Assembly (NCBI GenBank): GCA_001874305.1
Contig: MPCU01000002.1
Span: forward strand, 62,001-126,000
From: Bacteriovorax sp. MedPE-SWde
GTDB taxonomy: Bacteria > Bdellovibrionota > Bacteriovoracia > Bacteriovoracales > Bacteriovoracaceae
DNA: 64,000 bases
Direction of reading: 5' to 3'
The number at the start of each line of letters is the position of its first letter. The first letter of the stretch is position 1. Positions 45,301 through 52,494 of this stretch are shown piece after piece. The notes below the pieces were generated by a model. That model saw only the letters and a program-made list of their open reading frames with translations. It had not been told where the DNA came from and made no database searches. The position numbers and the translations under genes are program-made.

Positions 45301-46416
45301 TTCATCACATCTTCTGGAAAAATATATTTTCTTGAAGGTGGTCAAGTTAGAACCATTGATGATTCCGGAAATGTTGTGACTCTCTTCGGGCAACGAAGAA
45401 GTTATGGGAATGGAGTGAATGCACTTAATGCCAGATTTGACTATATTAATACGGCAATCAAACTAAATGACGAAAAAATCATTGTTGGAGATAACAGGGG
45501 TTACTTCATCAAGGAATTTTCAATTGCTGGTAATATCAACACAATTGCCGGTGACGGTAATTACAGGTCTTATGTAGATATTAATCTTGATGCTAAATCT
45601 CAGGGATTCTATGACGGATCATGGATAACCGCCGATAGAGCAACAGGTGAAGTATTTATGAGAGACTATGCCTATGGAAGGTATGTAAAACTAAATAGAA
45701 CAACAAGTAAGTGGGATAGAATTATTGGCTTCGGTGCAACCAACTACTGGGAAGGCGATGGTCTCGCAGGAATGGACATTAGAAATAACGGAAACCAAAG
45801 TTACGGACTCCCTATTGGTCACGATGGAACAAACTTTCTCACAGTAAGAATGAAGTACAACAGTGCAGAAGCACATTGGGAAGACTTCATGTGGAAGCTC
45901 TACGATTCTAGTGATGCTTTTAGACAATCACATGTCGGTGGAGTTAATGATGCAAATACATACCTTGGTGGGTATGAAGGAATGAGTGCAACAGGATCTG
46001 TTGCTGCAACATCAAAAATGCCATACTACTCTTATGTAGGTATGCCTACTTGGGACGCAGCTGGAAACAGATGGGTATTTATGAGAAATGTCTACGGATC
46101 TTCAACAAATGCACGACAGATCTGGAGTGTTGTTAAGGGCGGGAATATCACTCACCTAGCAACTCTACCAAGAAATATAGATCAGTCTTATATTTACAGA
46201 AAAGAAGCGACCACGGATTATCTTTATTACTGTGCATATGGTCGACTCTACAAGCACAATATAACAACAAATACTGACCTTGGTCAGCTATCGTGGCCAA
46301 TCAATAACCTATACTGTCGTGGTCTAAGTCTTGAGTACAGTGCAGCAAGAAACTCACTGATCTTCCCATTCGAACAAAACGGTCTATTTGGTGTAGCAGA
46401 GTATTATCTTCCTTAA
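36340..46416 (+). CDS. Giant repeat protein with Cys-paired Ig/cadherin-like repeats and NHL-type propeller
   Basis: 3358 residues in one intact frame. The N-terminus has a membrane segment (about 14-33), then a basic linker and a first Cys-containing domain (about 195-330), Ig-like parts, eleven tandem repeats (about 767-1847), more Ig-like parts with four GTCEG-type modules (about 2050-2400), and a C-terminal region (about 2655-3358) whose VVTDKGNVYVADYKRGILTV and ILDRNRIRRVD strands are NHL/six-bladed-propeller-like. Repeats contain ED...F.L..A.D.D...L.Y...T.P.NG.LS.C.....C.YTPN...G.DSFTY..NDG..DS...V.ITV..VNDAP and belong to the Big_9/cadherin-like group. This suggests a surface adhesin or a structural protein exported through the N-terminal signal anchor. 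No secretion genes adjoin. Confidence 0.9.
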   Translation: MGMRFLNMFNLKNLLIYSLIATTSGVVIYNYISNEKVVIKEAPLKQKYHLNKGIQSDNSSKKRTPSSTNLLKEKLKPLNRISDKIIPSKKKFSTTTNKKISRKPSGKKPIYKMLQFAEEVTGDQKVKKKANESFVNIGQTREVTLKSSEDSEKIVNATSSNKIAPTIAPKIRGTIPALNGLITYNNFNLISKSYAAATTCTGAKVQLFDTLTKTVLSDNPISFDDLSTETKFEFDPMDLGLDTETPTKYMLTTTGCDQSYERIVTSFYKLQDLSPTSTLISKIYLSSITINPEDLDGEKLDTIIEEVQSTILQTDNPEDAYATLNASPVVQTAFQDAFNGESHTKLADAAPDVTTINVPASLNEKVSSIFSVTSEHWDSTYVTGYQWVLNGVTQSNSPSWTYTPSANALRTVNIDLIIGKKKTNPDNDVDTTLPHHIFNYTLAIADDFPTIAPDISINAGTTDPTPTRDINLDLSTGATSGATYVNCESFSSMAITEDSNVPSSGDFTINCSNATTQILPVHLYRVADGTIDVNIWARDINGDISPKKTVTLVMDTTGPVFNITSPSAFYRADTSNTFNWTVSDSNLNSANNMTIELYDGTSWTQLTNHTVTDGLNSNSTFSQSYLLPNLISATSKVRLSLMDTAGNTTTTESALFEIRKPTIAILPLSYDWTLVPNLSLGSNNGFTVSNTGNAATKNCTAPSLTGANISEFEIVTDTCSTNALNPASSCITTIRPKPTTKGVKNATLTWTCDLDIVTSTLTYTSANNLPVMGANSAETTLEDTVLSFTVNNATDIDSDTLTYSVVTSPSNGVLSNCLNSDGDLNCDYTPNPNYYGADSFTFKANDGTADSATVTTVNITVTSVNDKPVIGANQNIITNEDTLAAFTLNSATDVDIPVQTLSYKVITAPTNGTLSNCIDTTTYKTDIICDYTPSANYNGGDSFTYEAYDSITNSVATATVSITVNSVNDAPTLASGQTETIAEDNTLNFTLQLGADIDGDPLTYPIVSTTTNGALTCSGTPATSCSYVPSLNFNGADSFTYKVNDGALDSPTRTVNITVTPVNDQPTLVATQSVTTTEDAVLNFTLNSGADIDGDTLTYIIVSTPSTGTLSCTGGTSNACSYTPVADDNGVYTFTYKVNDGTVDSAIATVTVNVSPLNDAPVMVGNQSLATNEDTAFSITLSGATDIDIPAQTLQYKLITAPTNGVLSACITSGTYSTDVICTYTPGLNFNGSDSFTYRANDTVTDSSTDSTVSITINAVNDAPTLAATQSVSTNEDTALTFDLTAGSDIESSPLTYIKLTNTTNGTISCTGGTSRSCTYTPNGNYNGADSFTYRVSDGSLNSSTATVNITVNAINDAPVIGANQAIAVTEDIAKNFTITSATDVDIPAQTLQYRLVTAPTNGVLSACITTASYIADVSCTYTPNSNFNGVDTIVYKAYDGITDSVATATITFNVAAVNDAPTLASTQAVAVVEDTLKSFNLTSGSDVDGDALNYLIVTTPTNGTLSCTGGTSRVCNYTPNLNYNGTDTFTYKVNDGSLDSTLNTVTLTVSAVNDAPTLAATQAVTVTEDTLKAFNLTTGSDVDGDTLSYVIVTNPTTGTLSCTGGTSTACTYTPVANDNGSYTFTYRVNDGSLNSTVNTVTLNITAVNDAPVAVANQAITTDEDVAKPFNLTVGSDIEGDTLSYIIVTNPTNGSLSCTGGTSTACTYTPNANYNGADSFSYKVNDGALDSTTNTIVAITVNSINDAPQMAANQSFTTDDNVNLNITLSNATDIDGDALTYKIVTPPSNGTLSSCITTGSYGSDLTCVYDANTNFNGVDTFTFIANDSTTDAPTVETVSITVTDKTVPSAPAVILAHSIYRKTTSTSLTATTCSDTPFILINESTQPTSGAAGWQACTTTASALSYTLANTNQGTHNLKVWAKDAYNNVSTASTALTVIYDTVLPSLAVTNPGVRKGGQTATIDWTLTELNINNTKLYTIDYWTGSTWSNISTTKTATTGPHTTAPFSTSWSVPSLNRTDIKLRVAITDLAGNTSSAESTTFEIDSIAPSVAISTPLANTYHQTALTITGTCETGIDVDLTGDIPASFSTSCTAGTFSQLVNLSSGDGNKTITTTQVDPAGNSSAVSRTFIRDEVAPAIAKTSGISPDFTKNNQPNAWGGTCEGNYTISVTGDETTSFACTSGTWSWTPSAKTVDGTYTYNLAQTDGAGNTSTPLSVSWQRDATPPVFTASSPTTILTGQTIGYTSNLDSVTLSGTCEGTNTINISGAQATAISCSASSWTWTTNTFGTDAVRSFTLTQSDAAGNTSAMTLNWTRDTTGPALAIDNNLLKNNDGTVTFTGSCEIGLTVNVTGTDTSSTTCPAGTWTWTSAAQASDAKRSYTFTQTATVSPFNSTVVSGEWIRETNAPTISAFTTTAPNPTVSSFISTSMTATSQNTEVSLSHFCIKSIDGTAPAVGDSCWVAVNSPSVGLPLAQTLNLSNFSYLLGWVPRNYDVFLWVKDEAENISTNTATISTDKLNITFTPAIAPTISDVIAASTDLSTIPPTVGHSQAAAGTDLYVRWKAADDSALPANAISIYYTEDEINFTAVSGGVGIAANHNNCPSITLAANEGCFKWTGGSPYNTAYKVRVKVTDLGAMSAQSISNPVNSDKIKILAGNTESGLGGSAQTALFYTRREGSESDPGTLVVTDKGNVYVADYKRGILTVDPTDGKQKIFISQTGTSSGDGGPATSATLNYAVKIALDFQGRLLILDRNRIRRVDLNMANPTIDTIIGGGADTGDTVANPLDVSMYSHSTNSWTARGAVFFAMPNGDIYFQSDYALKGWTTPTYRMRIYSAATGQVTSKYFSGTGDTYDPTMNVMGCQMQHVGYGYNPANSQITHIEAILKHHSSYTTCPRTDAVIGERYTRTAFDPTSYTSIPASTADSYRYYRYFHTTGMDGKMYVTIDRNYINRVNEDGTFTRVLGNGSRGLCADGTANTSCAMDIQDMFITSSGKIYFLEGGQVRTIDDSGNVVTLFGQRRSYGNGVNALNARFDYINTAIKLNDEKIIVGDNRGYFIKEFSIAGNINTIAGDGNYRSYVDINLDAKSQGFYDGSWITADRATGEVFMRDYAYGRYVKLNRTTSKWDRIIGFGATNYWEGDGLAGMDIRNNGNQSYGLPIGHDGTNFLTVRMKYNSAEAHWEDFMWKLYDSSDAFRQSHVGGVNDANTYLGGYEGMSATGSVAATSKMPYYSYVGMPTWDAAGNRWVFMRNVYGSSTNARQIWSVVKGGNITHLATLPRNIDQSYIYRKEATTDYLYYCAYGRLYKHNITTNTDLGQLSWPINNLYCRGLSLEYSAARNSLIFPFEQNGLFGVAEYYLP
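38640..41880 (+). repeat. Eleven tandem ~98-codon repeats in the giant gene
   Basis: Eleven units in tandem, each ending VNDAP or close variants, with two types: a longer one containing DIDIPxQTL and C(x)11-12C (units 2, 5 and 7) and a shorter one with SCTGGTSxxC. Each unit has two cysteines. At DNA level the units have drifted in synonymous positions, so they are old rather than recent duplicates. Confidence 0.9.
42490..43560 (+). repeat. Four ~88-codon GTCEG-type repeats in the giant gene
   Basis: Units begin TGTCETG, GGTCEGN, SGTCEGT and TGSCEIG, each followed after about 20-25 residues by a second Cys in SCTAG, ACTSG, SCSAS or TCPAG and by W(S/T)W in three of the four. They look like Ig-like modules with one disulfide each. 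Confidence 0.8.
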
Positions 46417-46458
46417 CACTCTGCTGCAAAACGTGCTGCACATCATAAAATTTTCTTC

Positions 46459-46487
46459 TTAACCTATCACGTCTAAGAGTCTATAAT
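46459..46487 (+). promoter_or_regulatory. Promoter of the sdhCAB operon
   Basis: TTAACC (46459-46464), 17-base spacer, TATAAT (46482-46487); the expected start near 46494 leaves a leader of about 55 bases with AGGGGA before the sdhC ATG. Confidence 0.55.
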
Positions 46488-46549
46488 ACCTTGTAAATCC
46501 ATTTAATTTTTATAAATAACTTGAGTAATTCACAAGGGGAATTCTACTT

Positions 46550-47221
46550 ATGTCTGCACTACGTTTTTATTTATCTTCATCAGTAATGAAGAAGCAGGTT
46601 ATGGGTGTTACAGGTTTACTGCTATGCGGTTTCTTAGTATCGCATTTAGCTGGTAACTGTCTCATCTATGTTGGGTCTGACGTATTTAACACATACGCCT
46701 ACACTCTAATCAGCAACCCACTAATCTATGTTGCTGAAGCTATTCTAGCAATTATTTTTCTAGCTCACCTTGGTCTTGCGATTAAGCTGACAATTGAAAA
46801 CAAAACAGCTAGACCTCAGAATTACTACATTAAACAAAAGACTGGTCGTGGTGCTACTTTCGCATCATCAACTATGCCATACACTGGTATGATCACTCTT
46901 GTATTTTTGATCCTTCACCTTCTACACTTCAAGTTTGGTCCTCTATATATGACGACTGTTGATGGTGTTGAAATGAGAGATATATACAAAACAGTTATCG
47001 AGTACTTTCAATCACCTTTAAATGTTGCATGGTATATCTTTGCAATGATTTCGCTAGGTATTCACGTATCTCATGGTTTCTGGTCAGCATTCCAGTCAAT
47101 TGGATTCAACCACCCAAAGTACAACTGTCTTATCAAGTGTTCTTCAAAAGCTTTTGGTGTTCTAGTAACTCTCGGTTACTCAGCTCTTCCAATCTATTGT
47201 TATCTACAAGGGGTTAAGTAA
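46550..47221 (+). CDS. sdhC: Succinate dehydrogenase cytochrome b558 subunit
   Basis: 223 residues with five membrane segments, which is the single-subunit di-haem b558 type (as in Bacillus and the epsilonproteobacteria), not the SdhC/SdhD pair. Haem-ligand histidines are visible: VSHLAG, AHLGLAI, LHLLHF and IHVSHG. The N-terminal [30 protein letters not shown] is typical. It anchors SdhAB to the inner membrane and passes electrons to quinone. It overlaps sdhA by one base (TAATG). Ribosome site AAGGGGAA. Confidence 0.95.
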   Translation: MSALRFYLSSSVMKKQVMGVTGLLLCGFLVSHLAGNCLIYVGSDVFNTYAYTLISNPLIYVAEAILAIIFLAHLGLAIKLTIENKTARPQNYYIKQKTGRGATFASSTMPYTGMITLVFLILHLLHFKFGPLYMTTVDGVEMRDIYKTVIEYFQSPLNVAWYIFAMISLGIHVSHGFWSAFQSIGFNHPKYNCLIKCSSKAFGVLVTLGYSALPIYCYLQGVK

Positions 47222-49155
47222 TGACTGAAATTAAAAAACTCGACGGAAAAGTACCTGCAGGTGATGACATCACAAAACTGTGGGATAACTATAAATTCAA
47301 TATGAAACTTGTTAACCCATCTAACAAACGTAAGTTTGACGTTATTGTTGTTGGTTCAGGTCTTGCTGGAGCTTCTGCTTCTGCAACTCTTGCTGAACTT
47401 GGTTACAATGTTAAATGTTTCTGTATTCAAGATTCACCAAGAAGAGCTCACTCTATTGCTGCCCAGGGTGGTGTTAACGCCGCTAAGTCTTATCCAAATG
47501 ATGGTGACTCAGTATGGAGACTTTTCTATGACACTGTTAAAGGTGGTGATTATAGAGCAAGAGAAGCTAACGTTTACCGTCTAGCTCAAGTTTCTAATAA
47601 TATTATTGATCAGTGTGCTGCTCAAGGTGTTCCTTTTGCACGTGAGTACGGTGGTACTCTTTCTAACCGTTCATTCGGTGGAGCACAGGTTTCTAGAACT
47701 TTCTATGCAAGAGGACAAACTGGACAACAGCTTCTTCTTGGAGCTTACCAGTCACTTATGAAAGAAGTTGGTAAGGGTAAAGTTGAAATGCTTACTCGTA
47801 GAGAAATGGTTGAACTTGTAACTATCGAAGGTAAGGCAAGAGGAATCATTACAAGAAATATCATCACTGGTGAATTCGAAAAGTTCGCAGCTGATGCAGT
47901 ACTTCTTTGTACAGGTGGTTACGGAAACGCTTACTTCCTATCTTCAAATGCTATGTCATCAAATGGTTCAGCAGCTTGGAAGGCCTATAAGAAAGGTGCA
48001 ATGTTTGCTAACCCATGTTTCACACAGATTCACCCTACTTGTATTCCACAGCACGGCGAAAACCAATCTAAGCTTACTCTTATGTCAGAGTCACTTAGAA
48101 ATGATGGTCGTGTATGGGTTCCAAAAGCTAAAGGTGATAAGAGATCTCCAAACGATATTCCAGAGGAAGAAAGAGATTACTATCTTGAAAGAAAGTATCC
48201 TTCATTTGGTAATCTAGTTCCTCGTGATGTTGCTGCAAGAAATGCAAAGCAAGCAGTTGATGCTGGACAAGGTGTTGGACACACAGGAGTTGCTGTTTAT
48301 CTTGATTTCGCTGACGCGATTAAGAGAGATGGACTTGAAGCAATTAAAGAAAGATACGGTAACCTCTTTGATATGTATGAAAGAATTACTGATGAAAACC
48401 CATATTCAGTACCAATGATGATCTACCCTGCTGTTCACTACACAATGGGAGGTCTATGGGTAGACTATAACCTTATGACAAGTGTTCCTGGTTGTTTCGC
48501 TCTAGGTGAAGCTAACTTTTCAGATCACGGAGCTAACAGACTAGGAGCTTCAGCTCTTATGCAAGGTCTTGCAGATGGATACTTTGTTATTCCATATACT
48601 TTAGGTAACTACTTCTCTTCTGAGAAAATGATGGGACATAAAGTAACTACTGACCACGCTGAATTTGATAAGGAACTTTCTAAATCTAAAGAAAGATTTA
48701 CAAAGCTTCTTTCAATCAATGGTTCAAGATCTGTTGATACTTTCCATAAAGATCTTGGAAAAGCTATGTGGGAATATGTAGGAATGGCAAGAACAGCCGA
48801 AGGCCTACAAAAAGGTATCACCAAGATTCAACAAATTAGATCTGAGTTCTGGAAAGATGTTAAAGTTACTGGAACACCTGAAGGAATCAACGTTGAGCTT
48901 GAAAAAGCAAACAGAGTTGCTGATTTCCTAGAGATTGGTGAACTAATGGCCAGAGATGCTCTAACTAGAAAAGAGTCTGCAGGTGGTCACTTTAGAGACG
49001 AATATCAAACAGAAGAAAATGAAGCTAGAAGAGATGACGATCAGTATTGTCACGTAGCTGCATGGGAATATACTGGAGACGAAAAAGAGCCGATCAGAAA
49101 TATTGAAGAGCTTAGTTTCCCTAACGTTCCACTTTCTCAAAGATCTTACAAGTAA
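47221..49155 (+). CDS. sdhA: Succinate dehydrogenase flavoprotein subunit
   Basis: 644 residues. FAD-binding start [22 protein letters not shown], covalent-FAD histidine motif [13 protein letters not shown], substrate-site [19 protein letters not shown] and HPTCIP, and the C-terminal [20 protein letters not shown]. Oxidises succinate to fumarate in the TCA cycle. The length and sequence features group with the b558-type (Bacillus/epsilon) enzymes. The middle of the sdhCAB operon. Confidence 0.98.
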   Translation: MTEIKKLDGKVPAGDDITKLWDNYKFNMKLVNPSNKRKFDVIVVGSGLAGASASATLAELGYNVKCFCIQDSPRRAHSIAAQGGVNAAKSYPNDGDSVWRLFYDTVKGGDYRAREANVYRLAQVSNNIIDQCAAQGVPFAREYGGTLSNRSFGGAQVSRTFYARGQTGQQLLLGAYQSLMKEVGKGKVEMLTRREMVELVTIEGKARGIITRNIITGEFEKFAADAVLLCTGGYGNAYFLSSNAMSSNGSAAWKAYKKGAMFANPCFTQIHPTCIPQHGENQSKLTLMSESLRNDGRVWVPKAKGDKRSPNDIPEEERDYYLERKYPSFGNLVPRDVAARNAKQAVDAGQGVGHTGVAVYLDFADAIKRDGLEAIKERYGNLFDMYERITDENPYSVPMMIYPAVHYTMGGLWVDYNLMTSVPGCFALGEANFSDHGANRLGASALMQGLADGYFVIPYTLGNYFSSEKMMGHKVTTDHAEFDKELSKSKERFTKLLSINGSRSVDTFHKDLGKAMWEYVGMARTAEGLQKGITKIQQIRSEFWKDVKVTGTPEGINVELEKANRVADFLEIGELMARDALTRKESAGGHFRDEYQTEENEARRDDDQYCHVAAWEYTGDEKEPIRNIEELSFPNVPLSQRSYK

Positions 49156-49170
49156 GGGTAGAGGTATATT

Positions 49171-49953
49171 ATGAGTCAAGATAATAAAGATATGACATTA
49201 AACTTAAAGATTTGGCGTCAATCAAATACAAAAGATAAAGGTCAAATGGAAGACTATGCTCTTGCAAATGTTTCTCCTGATGCTTCTTTCCTAGAGATGC
49301 TAGATCAGTTAAACGAAGACCTAGTAGAAAAGAATGTTGATCCAATCGCATTTGATCACGACTGTAGAGAAGGTATCTGTGGTATGTGCTCTCTTATGAT
49401 TAACGGTCAAGCTCACGGTCCTGAAGCAGAGACAACAACTTGTCAGCTTCACATGAGAAAGTTCAACGACGGTGATACTGTTGTTATTGAACCATTTAGA
49501 GCTAGAGCATTCCCAGTCCTAAAAGACCTCATGATTGATAGAACAGCATTTGACGATATTATTGCTGCTGGTGGTTTCACTAGTATCAATACTGGTAACG
49601 CTCAAGATGCTAACTCAATACTAGTTCCAAAAGAAGATGCTGACCTTGCAATGGATGCTGCATCTTGTATTGGTTGTGGAGCATGTGTTGCTTCATGTAA
49701 GAATGCATCTGCAATGTTATTTGTATCTGCAAAAGTTTCTCAACTAGCTCTTCTTCCACAAGGAAAGGCAGAGTCTGAGCAACGTGTACAAAACATGGTT
49801 AAGAAGATGGATGATCTTGGTTTCGGTAACTGTACTAACGAAGCTGAGTGTGAAGCAAGTTGTCCAAAGGGAATCGATATCTCTAATATCGCAAGAATGA
49901 ATAGAGAGTTCCTTTCGGCCGCTGTTACTTCTAAAACAAAGCCAACTGTTTAA
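49171..49953 (+). CDS. sdhB: Succinate dehydrogenase iron-sulfur subunit
   Basis: 260 residues. Cysteines 65, 70, 73 and 91 bind the [2Fe-2S] cluster (CREGICGMC and TTTCQLHM); the C-terminal half holds [11 protein letters not shown] and CEASCPKGI for the [4Fe-4S] and [3Fe-4S] clusters. Electrons pass from SdhA FAD through these to the haems of SdhC. Ribosome site in GTAGAGGTATATT, 15 bases after the sdhA stop. Terminator follows at 49983. Confidence 0.98.
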   Translation: MSQDNKDMTLNLKIWRQSNTKDKGQMEDYALANVSPDASFLEMLDQLNEDLVEKNVDPIAFDHDCREGICGMCSLMINGQAHGPEAETTTCQLHMRKFNDGDTVVIEPFRARAFPVLKDLMIDRTAFDDIIAAGGFTSINTGNAQDANSILVPKEDADLAMDAASCIGCGACVASCKNASAMLFVSAKVSQLALLPQGKAESEQRVQNMVKKMDDLGFGNCTNEAECEASCPKGIDISNIARMNREFLSAAVTSKTKPTV

Positions 49954-49982
49954 GATTTTTATGTAAATTACCATATAAATTA

Positions 49983-50002
49983 AGACCGTCGTATGACGGT
50001 CT
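49983..50002 (+). terminator. Terminator of the sdhCAB operon
   Basis: 8-bp stem AGACCGTC / GACGGTCT with a GTAT loop and seven T following. Its T-run runs directly into the -10 box of the next gene. Confidence 0.92.
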
Positions 50003-50009
50003 TTTTTTA

Positions 50010-50018
50010 TGCTATAAT
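50010..50018 (+). promoter_or_regulatory. Extended -10 promoter of a leaderless gene
   Basis: TGCTATAAT (TGn plus TATAAT at 50013-50018) ends 6 bases before the ATG at 50025, so transcription should start at the start codon. It begins right behind the sdh terminator. Confidence 0.6.
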
Positions 50019-50024
50019 TTGAGA

Positions 50025-50615
50025 ATGAAAAAAATACTTATCCCCCTACTCTTTAGTCTAAATATTTTTGCGATCTCTCCTGGGGATAGAGCACCAAACT
50101 TCACTCTTACAAATCAAGAATCTCAATCAATTTCACTTGAAGATTTTCGAGGAAACTATGTCATCTTAGAGTGGTATAACTTTGGTTGCCCCTATGTTAG
50201 AAAACATTATGACTCTAAGAATATGCAAGAAACGCAACTTGAAGCGCTATCAAAAGAAAATGTGACATGGCTTTCTATAACTTCATCTGCTAAATCAAAA
50301 CAAGGATTTATCAAGAGTCCTAAACACGCAAAAGAAAGATTAAAGTACGAAAGGTCAAACGCTCAACACCTTCTAAATGATTCCTCAGGAAAAGTTGGAA
50401 AGCTCTACGATGCACGCACAACTCCACAAATAGTAATCATTAATCCAGCAGGTACAATTGAGTATATTGGTGCAATAGACAGTATCGCGAGTGCAGACAT
50501 GCAAGACATAAAGAAAGCTACAAACTATGTTAAAAGCTCTCTTAGCTCTTTATACAGTGGAAAGAAGGTTAAACCTTCAAAGACTAGACCATATGGATGT
50601 AGTGTTAAGTATTAA
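50025..50615 (+). CDS. Secreted peroxiredoxin-like (AhpC/TSA) thioredoxin-fold protein
   Basis: 196 residues from the ATG at 50025 (an upstream TTG is not needed). Signal peptide MKKILIPLLFSLNIFA is followed by SPGDRAPNFTLTNQESQSISLEDFRGNYVILEWYNFGCPYVRKHY; the single cysteine in NFGCPYVRKHY replaces the peroxidatic position of AhpC/TSA. It ends RPYGCSVKY, a C-terminal motif typical of this PRX-like subgroup. A single active-site Cys suggests a 1-Cys peroxidase or a disulfide reductase in the periplasm. Promoter indicates a leaderless transcript. Confidence 0.88.
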   Translation: MKKILIPLLFSLNIFAISPGDRAPNFTLTNQESQSISLEDFRGNYVILEWYNFGCPYVRKHYDSKNMQETQLEALSKENVTWLSITSSAKSKQGFIKSPKHAKERLKYERSNAQHLLNDSSGKVGKLYDARTTPQIVIINPAGTIEYIGAIDSIASADMQDIKKATNYVKSSLSSLYSGKKVKPSKTRPYGCSVKY

Positions 50616-50628
50616 AGAAATAGGTCTA

Positions 50629-51378
50629 TTATAATTTACTACATGAGCTAAGATATTTTTGTCGATATTTAGAGTCCTGCATAACAAGCTTGAAGCCCTT
50701 ATCAAAGAGCTTCTTATATCTCTCAGCATTTTTACTCTTACGTGAGAACAAGAGATAGCCCTTAGTTATAACTGCAGGCAAATGGTGCTTAATAATATTA
50801 GATCGTATCTCTTCAGGTAAACCCTTAAGGTACTTCTCCCCTGTCTTCCCAGAGATGATAGTAACGTCACCACGTTTGCTATTTAGTAGTCTAAAGTTTT
50901 GTTTTTCATCATTAGAGACGATTGTTTTAATCTTGTATCTTTCTATCGCTGACCAGAACTCTTTTGTGTATGTATAACCATGGTTTAGAATAATTTTCTT
51001 ATTCTTGAGGTCACGATAATCCTTCCAATCAAAAGTGTCCTTTTTTCTACCAAAGAAAAATGACTCCTCTATAGAGACATGATTATCAGAAAAAATAAAA
51101 TCCTTTCTTCTATCAGGTCGATCAAACTAATAAGCAGTAGCATCAAATTGCCCGGCCTTTGCTAATTCATATGCTCTCTTCCATGGAAAGAAAGTATATT
51201 GAACAGTAATTCCCTGGGTTTTAAAAGAATCTACAATTAACTTTCCAACACAACCGTACTTCTCTTCTGTTTTAGATATATAAGGGGGCCATTCACCAGT
51301 TGCAATAACAAGAGTCTTACCCGAGGCATCAGACAAAGAAGTAAGAAAAATAAATAGAGATAGAATAAATTTAATCAC
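50629..51378 (-). pseudogene. SBP_bac_3-like binding protein gene interrupted by an in-frame TAG
   Basis: The frame opens at 51378 with a signal peptide (MIKFILSLFIFLTSLSDAS) and reads TLVIATGEWPPYIS as in family-3 binding proteins, but stops at a TAG (51127-51129) after FDATAY. In the same frame the reading continues without another stop to 50629, FDRPDRRKDFIFSDNHVSIEE and so on, giving 249 residues in total, as long as the 17070 paralogue. Related proteins commonly have Trp near this site, so a TGG to TAG change is likely. A sequencing error or readthrough cannot be excluded. Confidence 0.8.
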
Positions 51379-51385
51379 TTAAAAT

Positions 51386-51688
51386 TTATTTTACAATTAG
51401 ACTATTAGTTACTGATTCAACACCATCAATAGAGATTGCAATTTTTTCTGCAAGTTCTTTTTCAGAAGCAGAATTTACAAAGCCGCTTAGCTGTACATTA
51501 TTCTTATACGTAACTACTTTTATATTAATTGAACTTAATGATTTCTCTTTTACCATCATAGTTTTAACTTTAGTTGTAATCGTCGCTGAATCAATAAACT
51601 GACCAGTGCTCTCTGATTTATTAGAACTAGAGCAAGATATTAGAAAAAGCCCTAAGAAAAGAAGTGTGAATATTTTTTTAAAGTTCAT
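51386..51688 (-). CDS. BON-domain lipoprotein
   Basis: 100 residues from the ATG at 51688, supported by AAAGGT eight bases upstream. Lipoprotein signal ends at Cys19 (FLISC). The mature part is one BON domain: IDSATITTKVKTMMVKEKSLSSINIKVVTYKNNVQLSGFVNSASEKELAEKIAISIDGVESVTNSLIV, the OsmY-like fold that binds phospholipids. It is an outer- or inner-membrane-anchored periplasmic protein. Monocistronic, upstream of the broken SBP gene. Confidence 0.92.
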   Translation of the reverse strand: MNFKKIFTLLFLGLFLISCSSSNKSESTGQFIDSATITTKVKTMMVKEKSLSSINIKVVTYKNNVQLSGFVNSASEKELAEKIAISIDGVESVTNSLIVK

Positions 51689-51742
51689 TAAATTACCTTT
51701 CGTTTTTTTCATAATGATATCATATAAGTTATTGAGATCAAT

Positions 51743-52396
51743 TTATTTTGCATACCAACACACCGGACGAAGGCCATCTTCTAAACCAGCAATGTATGTA
51801 TCAAGACGGCACTGTGGATGAGGATGTTCTAAGTTGGTTTCATCAACAACAGTAAGGTCTGGTGTTGATCTCTGTGGAATTTTCACACGCCAGTTGTTAG
51901 CAAGAAATCTCGCCACATTATGAATCGACTTTTCAATTCTTTCTTCTAGATTTATTTCTGAGCGCTGACTCAAGGCCCTTCTCAAGCATGACCTTGTCGC
52001 AAAGTAATCGGCTTGCCCTTCAACCGAGACTCTATCGTTTTCACGTTTAAATGGTCGATCTCCATAGAGGTGTCCTAATTCATGGCAGATAATCAAAATC
52101 AAAGCGTCTTCATCTATTTCTCTTCGATGCGCCATTCCTCTATAAATTAAAACCTGAGCACTCTTATCCCATCTTCTGGCCAATGCCATATCTGCAGTTG
52201 AATCAATCCAGTCCCCATAAATGACTAAGCTTTCCTCATTGGCCTCAGCTAAGAACTGAAACTCTGCCTGCATATATTTTATTATTCTTTTGAACTTTAT
52301 CTTTGAAATTACAGGGTGCTTAGTTGTCAGATTTCGAGATTTTTCAAAAGAGGCCTGAGCTTGAATTACAAATAGAAGTATAAGAAGTATTTTCAT
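51743..52396 (-). CDS. Secreted HELGH zinc-peptidase-like protein
   Basis: 217 residues; start at the ATG 52396 gives signal peptide MKILLILLFVIQAQA. Residues 105-109 HELGH with Glu127 in EGQADYFA supply a gluzincin-type HExxH + E zinc site; the region IICHELGHLYGDRP matches several bacterial zincins. Four later cysteines. It may be a small periplasmic metallopeptidase; the substrate is unknown. Divergent from the SprT/DUF2786 gene at 52495. Confidence 0.8.
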   Translation of the reverse strand: MKILLILLFVIQAQASFEKSRNLTTKHPVISKIKFKRIIKYMQAEFQFLAEANEESLVIYGDWIDSTADMALARRWDKSAQVLIYRGMAHRREIDEDALILIICHELGHLYGDRPFKRENDRVSVEGQADYFATRSCLRRALSQRSEINLEERIEKSIHNVARFLANNWRVKIPQRSTPDLTVVDETNLEHPHPQCRLDTYIAGLEDGLRPVCWYAK

Positions 52397-52494
52397 AAGA
52401 ATATTCAACACTATTAGTATCAAATTGTACAAGAATAGCTCTATAACGCGATGTAGCTACTGACAAAAGGGACTTTCTCTGTAATTATACTGGC

